The notes beneath the pieces are model-generated. The model made no database searches. It saw only the letters and a list, made by a program, of their open reading frames with translations, and was not told the DNA's origin. 6,898 bases of DNA from JAJTFW01 sp031411335 (GTDB taxonomy: Bacteria > Bacteroidota > Bacteroidia > AKYH767-A > OLB10), in assembly GCA_031411335.1 (NCBI GenBank), contig JANOAX010000238.1, forward strand, positions 1 to 6,898, written 5' to 3'. Numbering within the stretch: the first letter of the stretch is position 1; every line of letters begins with the position of its first letter. The position numbers were made by a program, and so were the translations under genes. Shown piece by piece: positions 1-6,598 of the stretch.

Positions 1-2315
1 TAGAAACTTCGGCAGCCATTGATAAAAAAATAGGAAATGAAATTGGAGAGATAGAAAGTATCGTTGATATTGCACTTGTCTATTATAAAAAGGGTGACTA
101 TCAAATTGCTGAAAATATTTTACTTGACCTTCAGAAAATTAAATCATTAGATTGTGTTGTAGCGGGTATATGGATTGATCAATTATTAGGTAGAATAAAG
201 TATCGTCAAAATGATGTTCAGTCTGCTATTTTTTATCAAAAAAGAGCATTAGAAAATTCTAAAATCTCAAATAATGTTTCGCTTTCAAAGTCAGCTGTAA
301 AACAATTGGCTGAATTGTATCGATCAATTGGTGAGTTTTCAACTGCGTTAGCATACATTGATACTTTTTCTGTTTATAAATCGGAAATAGCAAAATCTAA
401 TTCAACATTTCTTCAGACTGATTTCTTAGCAAAATTAGATTCAAAATCTAAAAGTAATATACTTGGTAATCTGGAAATAAACCATGAGAATATGGTGTAT
501 TATAATTCACGATTAATAAGTATGAGAAATGGCTTGGTACTTTCTCTCTCTTTTAGTCTGATTTTAGGAACCATCATTTATAAAGCATATCGCGATAAAC
601 GTCGAGTGAATCGTGAATTGATGCAAAAGTTTAAAGAGGTACGTTTAAAGAATGATGAAATCGAATCAAAGAATTTTGAGATTGAAGCCATCAATTCAAC
701 CTTACTGGAAATTAATTCATCACTAAATAGAAATGAGTTTCAATTAAAAGAAGCGCAACGCATAGCTGGTCTTGGTAGTTGGGAATATCGTAAGGAAGAA
801 AAAAGATTTACATGTTCCGAATACCTTTCGAAGTTATTTTTTGATGGGCATGTAGATTTTTCGGAATTTAATTTGCGCATGTTTTTAGGAAGTGTTTATA
901 AAGATGATCAAAAAGCAGTTTACAAGGCATTGCGTCGTGTAATGGTGTTGGGTGAGGAAGATGATTTAGCTTTTCGAATTGTAAACAGTAAAGGCGAAAT
1001 AAGATACTTGCAAGCAAGAACAGTTCCCATGTTTGGAACTTATGGAGAATTGTTAATGGTAGCTGGTACTTTATTGGATACGACAACTCAAAAGAAAATT
1101 GAAATTGGACTGAAAGAAGCAAAGGAACATGCAGAAATGGCAAACCACTCTAAGAGTGCGTTTCTTGCTAATATGAGTCATGAAATCCGTACACCTCTAA
1201 ATGGAATTATCGGATTTACCGATATTCTTTTGAAAGATTCTGAAGGTGTACACTTCGAATATTTAAATCATATCCGAAAATCAAGCGATAACCTATTGGT
1301 CATCCTAAATGATATTTTGGATTTCAATAAGATTGAAGTAGGTAAATTGGTGATTGAAGAAACTTCGTACTCTTTGCGAGAAATGTTAGACGAAGCTGTT
1401 GCACCCTATTTATTGCAGGCCCGAGAAAAAGGTCTATTGTTAAATGTAGTTTGCTCAGCGGAAATACCAGAATTTATCATTGGTGATCCTCATCGAACTC
1501 GACAAGTTATTATTAATTTTATTTCAAATGCAATTAAGTTTACAAAGTCAGGTTCGATAGTGTTGGCCGTTTCTGTTGATGAAATGAGTATTCCAGATGG
1601 AAATGATATGAGATTGAAATTTTTGATTTCCGATTCAGGAGTGGGGGTGCCATTTGAAAAGCAAAGTAATATTTTTGAAGTGTTCACTCAAGCCGATAGT
1701 TCTACAACTCGTAATTATGGAGGAACTGGATTGGGTTTAGCGATTAATTCTCAGTTAGCTAAATTGATGGGTGGCGCAGCAGGGATTGATAGTCCAGGAA
1801 CATTGGCTTCGTTTAATTGTCCTGGCTCTGATTTTTGGTTTACTATCAAAGTGAAACGAGGTTTTGGCAAAATGTCAATGTCTACGGCTAAGAAATCGGA
1901 ATCCTTTGTGTTTGAAAAACGAGTGCGAATTTTGGTAGCTGAGGATAATCAAATTAACCAAATTCTAATTAAGAAGGTATTGGATGCAATGAATTGCGAA
2001 GTGGTGGTTGTGGAGAATGGAAAAATGGCAATTGATTCTCTTTGCAATGAAAAATTTGATGCCGTACTCATGGATATTCAAATGCCAGTGATGGATGGAC
2101 ATCAAGCAACAATTATCATCCGGCAAAAATTAAATATTGATGTACCCGTTATTGGTGTTTCAGCGAATGTATTTAAAGAAGATATTGATAAAAGTTTGTA
2201 TGTTGGGATGAATGCGCACATCGGAAAACCTTTTACATCAAGGGATCTGTATGAAGTTATCTCGAAATTTGTTTTTGAAAACCCCGAAGGCAATCGATTA
2301 TTGAGTACTAAATAA
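1..2315 (+). CDS. Hybrid sensor histidine kinase with N-terminal TPR repeats, PAS and receiver domain (5' end cut by window edge)
   Basis: The frame is open from the left edge (first whole codon at base 3) to TAA at 2313-2315, giving 770 residues in view. The TTG at 306 is internal, not the start, because TPR-like sequence continues upstream. Order: about three TPR-like helical repeats (nt ~63-392), one membrane helix (~525-588), a charged coiled coil (~590-740), a PAS domain beginning EAQRIAGLGSWEY (~744-1100), HisKA with FLANMSHEIRTPLNG and phospho-accepting His at 1179-1181, and HATPase with N box (NFISNAIKF), DSGVGVP and GGTGLGL. A receiver (~1923-2276) follows, with acidic pair in VAEDNQ, phospho-acceptor Asp at 2073-2075 (MDIQMPVMDG) and Lys in GKPF. 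All catalytic residues are present. By family knowledge it autophosphorylates on His and passes phosphate to its own Asp. No HPt or DNA-binding output domain is seen, so the onward partner is encoded elsewhere. The TPR region is probably periplasmic (inference). Ligand unknown. Confidence 0.95.
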   Translation, partial: ETSAAIDKKIGNEIGEIESIVDIALVYYKKGDYQIAENILLDLQKIKSLDCVVAGIWIDQLLGRIKYRQNDVQSAIFYQKRALENSKISNNVSLSKSAVKQLAELYRSIGEFSTALAYIDTFSVYKSEIAKSNSTFLQTDFLAKLDSKSKSNILGNLEINHENMVYYNSRLISMRNGLVLSLSFSLILGTIIYKAYRDKRRVNRELMQKFKEVRLKNDEIESKNFEIEAINSTLLEINSSLNRNEFQLKEAQRIAGLGSWEYRKEEKRFTCSEYLSKLFFDGHVDFSEFNLRMFLGSVYKDDQKAVYKALRRVMVLGEEDDLAFRIVNSKGEIRYLQARTVPMFGTYGELLMVAGTLLDTTTQKKIEIGLKEAKEHAEMANHSKSAFLANMSHEIRTPLNGIIGFTDILLKDSEGVHFEYLNHIRKSSDNLLVILNDILDFNKIEVGKLVIEETSYSLREMLDEAVAPYLLQAREKGLLLNVVCSAEIPEFIIGDPHRTRQVIINFISNAIKFTKSGSIVLAVSVDEMSIPDGNDMRLKFLISDSGVGVPFEKQSNIFEVFTQADSSTTRNYGGTGLGLAINSQLAKLMGGAAGIDSPGTLASFNCPGSDFWFTIKVKRGFGKMSMSTAKKSESFVFEKRVRILVAEDNQINQILIKKVLDAMNCEVVVVENGKMAIDSLCNEKFDAVLMDIQMPVMDGHQATIIIRQKLNIDVPVIGVSANVFKEDIDKSLYVGMNAHIGKPFTSRDLYEVISKFVFENPEGNRLLSTK

Positions 2316-2783
2316 GTGCGCCATTTTAATGGCAGTCACCCCTGCCTCAAAACCTTTGTTTCCATATTTTCCACCTGCTCGATCGATTGCTTGTTGCATC
2401 GTATTTGGAGTAAGTACACCAAAAATTACAGGTTTGTTGTATTGAATACTGAGTTGGGTAATTCCGTGGGCAACGGCATCACATATAAAATCAAAATGGC
2501 GAGTTTCTCCTTGAATCACACAGCCTAAACAAATGATGGCATCCAATTTTTTATTTTGTAAAAGTAAAGATGCACCTGCAGTTAATTCAAAACTTCCAGG
2601 AACGTACTTGATAATTGTATTTTCAGCTTTTGCCCCTGCCAACGTTAAAGCCTCTATTGCACCTTGCAATAATGCACCCGTAATTTCTTCATTCCATTCG
2701 GAAACAATAATGCCGAACTGATAAGGTTCGGCATTGGGTAAATTTTCTGGAAGCTTAGATAATGATTGATGTGCTGAAGACAT
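2298..2783 (-). CDS. ribH: 6,7-dimethyl-8-ribityllumazine synthase (riboflavin biosynthesis)
   Basis: This 161-residue protein has the usual length for lumazine synthase. The enzyme condenses 5-amino-6-ribitylaminouracil with 3,4-dihydroxy-2-butanone 4-phosphate, the penultimate step of riboflavin synthesis, in the cytoplasm, often as a pentamer or a 60-mer shell. Visible motifs: SEWNEEIT (28-35) with the aromatic residue that stacks on the substrate, PGSFEL (62-67), GCVIQGETRHFDFI (87-100) including the likely catalytic His96, PVIFGVLTPNT (118-128), and QAIDRAGGKYGNKG (131-144), which carries the phosphate-binding Arg region. The start is the ATG 3 bases after the stop of the TPR gene, so the two are almost certainly cotranscribed. 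No Shine-Dalgarno is seen, which is normal in Bacteroidota. The last 18 bases overlap the 3' end of the convergent kinase gene. No FMN riboswitch is visible upstream. Other riboflavin genes are not in the window, so ribH is unlinked here. Confidence 0.97.
   Translation of the reverse strand: MSSAHQSLSKLPENLPNAEPYQFGIIVSEWNEEITGALLQGAIEALTLAGAKAENTIIKYVPGSFELTAGASLLLQNKKLDAIICLGCVIQGETRHFDFICDAVAHGITQLSIQYNKPVIFGVLTPNTMQQAIDRAGGKYGNKGFEAGVTAIKMAHLFSTQ
2709..2735 (-). repeat. Perfect 10-bp inverted repeat inside the ribH coding region
   Basis: The + strand arms AATGCCGAAC (2709-2718) and GTTCGGCATT (2726-2735) are exact reverse complements separated by 7 bases. In the ribH mRNA this would form a 10-bp hairpin over codons 17-25, close to the start codon. 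Half of each arm is G or C. It lies in a variable N-terminal part of RibH (NAEPYQFGI). Whether it has a role in ribH translation or is a coincidence of codon choice cannot be told from one sequence. Confidence 0.6.
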
Positions 2784-2786
2784 GAA

Positions 2787-3470
2787 TTATTTGCTTGTTC
2801 CCATAGCCGATTCTGCACGGCCAATGTATTTCTCGATATCTCTTGCTTCAGTACTCATTGGAAAATCTTTCTTGATTTTATTGTAAATATCTAAAGCAGC
2901 ACTGTATTCCTTCTTTTGCTCATAGGCAAAAGCGGTTTTTTTCATGAAAATTGGGCAAGTGAAATTGTTCTCGTCCCAATCAGAAGCCTTTTTGTAGTAG
3001 CTGATGGATTCATCTAAATTACCTAATTCCATATAAGCACCTCCAATAGCACCTAATGCTAAAGCACCTGTGATATCATCTTCCGCATCATAATTTTTTA
3101 ATGCTTCAATTGCTTTTTCATATTCCCCTTTTTTCAAATAGCTCATACCTAAATAGTAGTTCGCTAAGTTTCCAGAAGGTGAAGAGCCATAATTTTCAAC
3201 GATCTCTTCAAAGCCAGGATATGAACCATCTCCTGCAATAGCAAGGTTGATGCTATCTTGTCCAAAATATTGCTCAGCAATAAACATGTTTTCGCGAGCT
3301 TCTTCTTCTTGCGGTTTTACGATAAATTGATTGTAGCCGAAATAAGCAAGTACAACGAGTACAATAGTACCCCCAATAATACTTAGACTCTTTTTATTAT
3401 CATGAACATAATGTTCAACCTTGTCGATACTTTCGGCGATCTCAAAGCCTTCTTTCTTATTGGCAGACAT
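2787..3470 (-). CDS. Membrane-anchored tetratricopeptide repeat protein, YfgM-like architecture
   Basis: This 227-residue protein has a short charged cytoplasmic N-terminus (1-28), one hydrophobic helix (about 29-50, IIGGTIVLVVLAYFGY), and then a TPR domain. TPR-type helix pairs are visible at roughly 100-131 (YYLGMSYLKKGEYEKAIEAL), 134-168 (AIGGAYMELGNLDESISYYKKA) and 174-206 (KTAFAYEQKKEYSAALDIYNKI). There is no cleavable signal peptide, so it is probably anchored in the inner membrane with the repeats in the periplasm. The layout resembles the YfgM/TPR_21 family, whose E. coli member associates with the SecYEG translocon and the chaperone PpiD; applying that role here is inference. It lies 3 bases upstream of ribH, an arrangement I recall from other Bacteroidota, but no functional link to riboflavin is known to me. 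The bases AAAGGAA sit directly before the ATG, too close for a normal Shine-Dalgarno. A -7-type promoter box lies about 34 bases upstream. Confidence 0.85.
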   Translation of the reverse strand: MSANKKEGFEIAESIDKVEHYVHDNKKSLSIIGGTIVLVVLAYFGYNQFIVKPQEEEARENMFIAEQYFGQDSINLAIAGDGSYPGFEEIVENYGSSPSGNLANYYLGMSYLKKGEYEKAIEALKNYDAEDDITGALALGAIGGAYMELGNLDESISYYKKASDWDENNFTCPIFMKKTAFAYEQKKEYSAALDIYNKIKKDFPMSTEARDIEKYIGRAESAMGTSK

Positions 3471-3503
3471 TTCCTTTGAAGAATTTTAATTTTTTCGGAA
3501 CGG

Positions 3504-3511
3504 CAAAGATA
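3504..3511 (-). promoter_or_regulatory. Candidate Bacteroidota -7 promoter box for the TPR-ribH operon
   Basis: On the - strand this reads TATCTTTG, an exact match to the TAnnTTTG -7 consensus used by the primary sigma factor of Bacteroidota, and GCCG follows it. It sits 33 bases before the TPR gene start, inside an 87-base gap. The -33 element (TTTG, 19-21 bases upstream) is only partly matched by the TTTT near 3531-3534. It would transcribe the TPR gene and ribH together. Confidence 0.5.
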
Positions 3512-3557
3512 ATAGATTTTTCAATCGATAAAAAGCGTTTTTCTCGGAATGGACTCC

Positions 3558-4022
3558 TTATAGATTCTTATTCTTCAATAGTTTAGCAGATACTTGGAGC
3601 GATGCGCTGTCCAATAGCTCAAATACTTCCTCAAAATGCTTCTTATTACCATAGTAAGGATCAGGCACATCTTTCTGTTCTAATCCGGCAAAATCCAAGA
3701 ATAAATGAATGCGTTTATGTTGCTCTCGAGAGGATAGAGAAATTAGGTCTTTATAATTATTTCGATCCATAGCAAAGATGTAATCGAATTTCTCAAAATC
3801 GGATTTACTCACTTGCCTAGAAGCTAAACGACTAATATCAATACCATTGTCTGCCGCCACTTGTATGGCTCTAGGATCAGGAGCCGATCCTGAATGGAAG
3901 TTAATAGTGCCAGCGGAGTCAATAGAGTGGGGTAGATGCAACGATTCCAGATGTTTCCTCATAATACCCTCAGCCAAAGGTGATCGGCATATATTACCTA
4001 GGCAAACCATCAATATTTTCAT
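3558..4022 (-). CDS. Low-molecular-weight protein tyrosine phosphatase
   Basis: At 154 residues this matches the family length. It opens with the P-loop CLGNICRSP (7-15; the CX5R motif), giving nucleophile Cys7 and phosphate-binding Arg13 followed by Ser14. The general acid is Asp121 in the DPYYG motif (121-125). SAGT (36-39) and the AMDRNN segment (84-89) are also typical. The enzyme removes phosphate from protein tyrosines through a cysteinyl-phosphate intermediate in the cytoplasm. In bacteria, relatives such as Wzb act with tyrosine kinases in capsule or exopolysaccharide control, but no kinase or polysaccharide gene is near, so the substrate is unknown. It lies 68 bases downstream of dnaA in the same direction, a neighbourhood I recall from flavobacteria. 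A terminator-like hairpin lies between them, so it either depends on readthrough from dnaA or has a promoter I cannot identify. The ATG start is supported because the P-loop begins at residue 7. Confidence 0.95.
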   Translation of the reverse strand: MKILMVCLGNICRSPLAEGIMRKHLESLHLPHSIDSAGTINFHSGSAPDPRAIQVAADNGIDISRLASRQVSKSDFEKFDYIFAMDRNNYKDLISLSSREQHKRIHLFLDFAGLEQKDVPDPYYGNKKHFEEVFELLDSASLQVSAKLLKNKNL

Positions 4023-4045
4023 TCTCTATTTGTTTTAAGCAAAGA

Positions 4046-4068
4046 AGTCCCGATCAACGACCGAGACT
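4046..4068 (-). terminator. Probable intrinsic terminator hairpin after dnaA
   Basis: On the - strand the arms AGTCTCGGTC (4068-4059) and GATCGGGACT (4055-4046) surround a 3-base loop, GTT. All ten pairs form if two G-U wobbles are allowed. On the + strand the same two positions are C-A mismatches, so the hairpin is complete only in RNA made in the dnaA direction. A U-rich run (TCTTTGCTT) follows the stem and an A-rich run precedes it. The U run is imperfect, so termination may be partial. Confidence 0.65.
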
Positions 4069-4090
4069 CCTTATTTATTTTTTATTCCTT

Positions 4091-5563
4091 TTATCTGGAG
4101 AGATTGATTCGCTTCTGCAAGTCAACAACTTGAGCTTTGAATTTTTTATCAGTATCCATCAGGTTATTTACCGTGCGACAAGCATGTAAAACGGTAGCAT
4201 GATCTTTTCCACCACAATGCATTCCAATATTTGATAAGGAAGACTTAGTAAACTGTTTACTAAAGTACATGGCTAATTGACGGGCTTGAACTACTTCTCT
4301 CTTACGTGTTTTAGATTTTAAAACCTCAAGAGCTAATTCAAAATAATCGCAAACAATTTTTTGGATGTAATCGATGGAGATTTCATGCACTGTATTCTTC
4401 ACAAACTTGTCAATCATCTGCTTGGCAAGTTCTAAAGTGATTGGCTTTTTATTGAGAGAAGACTGAGCAATGATTGAAATTAAAGCTCCTTCTAGCTCAC
4501 GTATATTGTTAGTGATGCTCAATGCAATATACTCGCTGATTTCATTCGGTAGTTCAATGCCATCTATGTACATTTTCTTTTTTAGAATGGCGATCCGCGT
4601 TTCTAAATCTGGAACTTGTAAATCAGCAGCTAAACCCCATTTGAATCTCGATAACAAGCGTTGCTCCATTCCTTGTAAATCAACAGGTGCTTTATCACAA
4701 GTTAAAATAATTTGCTTGTTATTCTGATGTAAATGGTTGAAGATATGGAAGAATACATCTTGCGTTTTCTCTTTACCTGCAAAAAACTGAATATCATCAA
4801 TGATCAAAACATCCATCATTTGATAGAAATGTACAAAGTCATTCTGACTATTGTTCCTTACAGAATCAACGAATTGAAGCATGAACTTCTCACTCGGAAC
4901 GTAAAGAACTGTTTTCTCAGGAAAATTGTTTTTGATTTCTATTCCAATAGAATGCGCGAGATGAGTTTTTCCAAGACCTACATTTCCATAAATTAATAAA
5001 GGATTAAAGGAAGTACCTCCAGGCTTTTGAGCTACTGCATACCCAGCAGAACGAGCAAGTCTGTTGCAATCACCTTCCACTAAATTATCAAATGAATAAT
5101 TCGAATTTAACTGAGGATCAATATCAATCTTTTTTAATCCTGGAATGATGAATGGATTTCTTATCCCTCCGCTAATTTGCTGAGGCATAGCAACTGATGG
5201 ATTCTTCAATCCATTGTTTCCTTTCGCTGGTAACTTAACCGTATAAGCCTTGGTAGTTTGCGTAGCGTTCTCCATTAATATAGAGTATTCCAAACGACCT
5301 TCTGTTCCTAATTCTCTTTTGATGGTCTTGCGTAACAAGCCAATATAATGCTCTTCCAGCCATTCATAAACGAACTGACTTGGTACTTCAATAGTTAATG
5401 TACTTGCATCCAACTTAACCGCTCGGATGGGCTCAAACCAGGTTTTAAAATTTTGGGGGTTAACGTTGTCGCGGATAAGCTTCAAACAATTTTCCCATAC
5501 TTGTTCGCTTGTTTTATCCTTGGATACTGAATCTTTTTCTTTTTGCATACCTGCTTTAGGCAT
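4091..5563 (-). CDS. dnaA: Chromosomal replication initiator protein DnaA
   Basis: This 490-residue protein has all four DnaA domains. Domain I (about 20-95) contains VWENCLKLI and NFKTWFEPI and mediates self-association and DnaB/DnaA partner contacts. Domain II (about 97-150) is a low-complexity linker. Domain III is the AAA+ ATPase: Walker A GNVGLGKTH (193-201, Lys199), Walker B VLIIDDIQFF (252-261), sensor 1 ILTCDK (286-291), box VII RLLSRF with the presumed arginine finger Arg306, and sensor 2 NNIRELEGAL with Arg355. Domain IV binds DnaA boxes and ends with the signature GGKDHATVLHACRTVN (451-466). Asn194 takes the place of the second Gly of the common GGVGLGKTH motif; the residues essential for nucleotide binding are intact. 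The start used gives a 22-residue leader before the domain I core; Met6 is a possible alternative. dnaN and recF are not adjacent, and I see no TTATCCACA-type DnaA box in the flanks, so oriC is not shown here. Confidence 0.98.
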   Translation of the reverse strand: MPKAGMQKEKDSVSKDKTSEQVWENCLKLIRDNVNPQNFKTWFEPIRAVKLDASTLTIEVPSQFVYEWLEEHYIGLLRKTIKRELGTEGRLEYSILMENATQTTKAYTVKLPAKGNNGLKNPSVAMPQQISGGIRNPFIIPGLKKIDIDPQLNSNYSFDNLVEGDCNRLARSAGYAVAQKPGGTSFNPLLIYGNVGLGKTHLAHSIGIEIKNNFPEKTVLYVPSEKFMLQFVDSVRNNSQNDFVHFYQMMDVLIIDDIQFFAGKEKTQDVFFHIFNHLHQNNKQIILTCDKAPVDLQGMEQRLLSRFKWGLAADLQVPDLETRIAILKKKMYIDGIELPNEISEYIALSITNNIRELEGALISIIAQSSLNKKPITLELAKQMIDKFVKNTVHEISIDYIQKIVCDYFELALEVLKSKTRKREVVQARQLAMYFSKQFTKSSLSNIGMHCGGKDHATVLHACRTVNNLMDTDKKFKAQVVDLQKRINLSR

Positions 5564-5616
5564 TTGGAATTCGTGATCGAATTGGTGAATAAAAGTTTTA
5601 GTTCTCTACTATTCGG

Positions 5617-5624
5617 CAAATATT
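5617..5624 (-). promoter_or_regulatory. Possible -7 promoter box for dnaA
   Basis: On the - strand this reads AATATTTG followed by CCG, one mismatch from the Bacteroidota TAnnTTTG consensus and with the same GCCG context as the box upstream of the TPR gene. It lies 53 bases before the dnaA ATG, in a 90-base, very AT-rich gap. A run of T on the - strand takes the place of the -33 TTTG. Weak on its own; position and orientation are what favour it. Confidence 0.35.
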
Positions 5625-5625
5625 G

Positions 5626-5642
5626 TTTAAAAACATTTTAAA
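5626..5642. repeat. All-AT inverted repeat upstream of dnaA
   Basis: The arms TTTAAAA (5626-5632) and TTTTAAA (5636-5642) are exact reverse complements around a 3-base loop (ACA), in a run of about 35 almost pure A/T bases between the nucleotidase stop and dnaA. With no G or C pairs it is a poor terminator stem. It may act as an easily melted or curved segment next to the dnaA promoter, or be chance in AT-rich DNA. Confidence 0.4.
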
Positions 5643-5653
5643 AAAAAATTTAT

Positions 5654-6598
5654 TTAGCTTGACTTTGTAGAAATTTTTACTGTAGAGGCGGAGTGCCTGA
5701 TTTTCTGTGTTCTTTTTTCAAAGAGAAAATCAATCCTTCCCAGTTTGATTCCTCCCCACCCAACTTGTGCTATTAACATATTTTTTTGTATTGAATTTTT
5801 TACTATTAAGGGTTCATCTAAAAAGGTATGAGTGTGACCACCAAGGATTAAATCAATATGAGAACTTTGTTCTGCTAATTTCAGGTCTGAAATTTTGGAA
5901 TCTTCGTATTTTAATCCTAAATGTGAAAGGCAGATTACCAAATCACATTTCATTTCCTTCTTAAGTAGTTCAGCAGTACGATTTGCACTTTGAACGGGGT
6001 TAAGGTAGTAAATATTTTTGACAAGTCGGTCATCCACTAAACCTTTTAATTCAATACCGATTCCAAACACCCCGACTTTAATTTCTCCTTTTTGGAATAT
6101 CTTGTAGTTTTCAATTTTTCCGTTCAACACTGAATCACTTAAATTATAGTTGGAATTGAGTAGAGGAAAGTTGGCATGAATAAGTTGTTTCGCTAAACCT
6201 TCATCACCATTGTCGAAGTCGTGATTGCCTAATGTGCTCGCATCATACAGCAACGCACTCATGGACTTTAATTCTATTTCTCCACCAAAAATATTAAAGT
6301 ACGGTGTTCCTTGAAAAAAATCTCCACTGTCCAATAAGAGAACATGTTGTTGTTCACTTCTAATTTTTTCAATGACGTTTAATCGTTCTGCGATACCACC
6401 CATCCCTGCAAATTTCGGATCGTTTGCTGGAAATGGATCTATTCGGCTATGGGTATCGTTAGTATGCAAGATAGTGAGTAGTTGTAGATCTTTGTTCGCA
6501 AAAACATCCAACGGAATTCCAGAAATTCCTACTGCTGCAGCAATTTTTATTGAGCTGCCTAGAAATTTTCTTCTATTGAATTTTAATAAGTCTTCCAT
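5654..6598 (-). CDS. 5'-nucleotidase/UshA-type metallophosphatase domain protein, Tat-like signal
   Basis: This 314-residue protein is a stand-alone calcineurin-like phosphoesterase domain. Every metal-ligand motif of the UshA family is present: NDTH (47-50, Asp48 and His50), DSGDFFQG (90-97, Asp93), GNHD (124-127), SHLG (225-228, His226) and GGHTHT (253-258). The N-terminus carries NRRKFLG (8-14) followed by a hydrophobic stretch (17-30), a good twin-arginine signal with an ANKD-type site near 34-37, so export of the folded, metal-loaded enzyme is likely. The family cleaves phosphate from nucleotides or related sugar phosphates with a two-metal centre. The C-terminal substrate-binding domain found in full-length UshA (about 550 residues) is missing here and is encoded by the gene just upstream, which overlaps this start by 26 bases. 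Translation is therefore probably coupled, and the two products may work together. The exact substrate cannot be read from sequence. Confidence 0.92.
   Translation of the reverse strand: MEDLLKFNRRKFLGSSIKIAAAVGISGIPLDVFANKDLQLLTILHTNDTHSRIDPFPANDPKFAGMGGIAERLNVIEKIRSEQQHVLLLDSGDFFQGTPYFNIFGGEIELKSMSALLYDASTLGNHDFDNGDEGLAKQLIHANFPLLNSNYNLSDSVLNGKIENYKIFQKGEIKVGVFGIGIELKGLVDDRLVKNIYYLNPVQSANRTAELLKKEMKCDLVICLSHLGLKYEDSKISDLKLAEQSSHIDLILGGHTHTFLDEPLIVKNSIQKNMLIAQVGWGGIKLGRIDFLFEKRTQKIRHSASTVKISTKSS

Noticed and set aside
306..308. TTG as the start codon of the kinase
   Set aside because: The same frame stays open to the left edge and encodes further TPR-like repeats, so the true start lies outside the window.
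868..1143. Open frame of 91 codons on the - strand inside the kinase gene
   Set aside because: It is antisense to the PAS-encoding region and has no recognisable protein features.
2320..2333. Hairpin GCCATT-TT-AATGGC just after the kinase stop as a terminator
   Set aside because: The stem is short (five or six pairs), no T run follows on either strand, and it is fully explained by ribH codons.
3525..3557. Terminator for the phosphatase gene (A5-GCG-T5 and GGA/TCC arms)
   Set aside because: The possible stems are three GC pairs or all A/T, with no convincing hairpin plus U-run combination.
3858..3893. Overlapping small inverted repeats (AGGATC/GATCCT, TCAGGA/TCCTGA) in the phosphatase gene
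   Set aside because: Arms are only six bases, lie in a coding segment, and give competing pairings; chance is the simpler explanation.
4470..4996. Open frames on the + strand across dnaA
   Set aside because: They are antisense shadows of a strongly conserved gene, with no recognisable domains or start signals.
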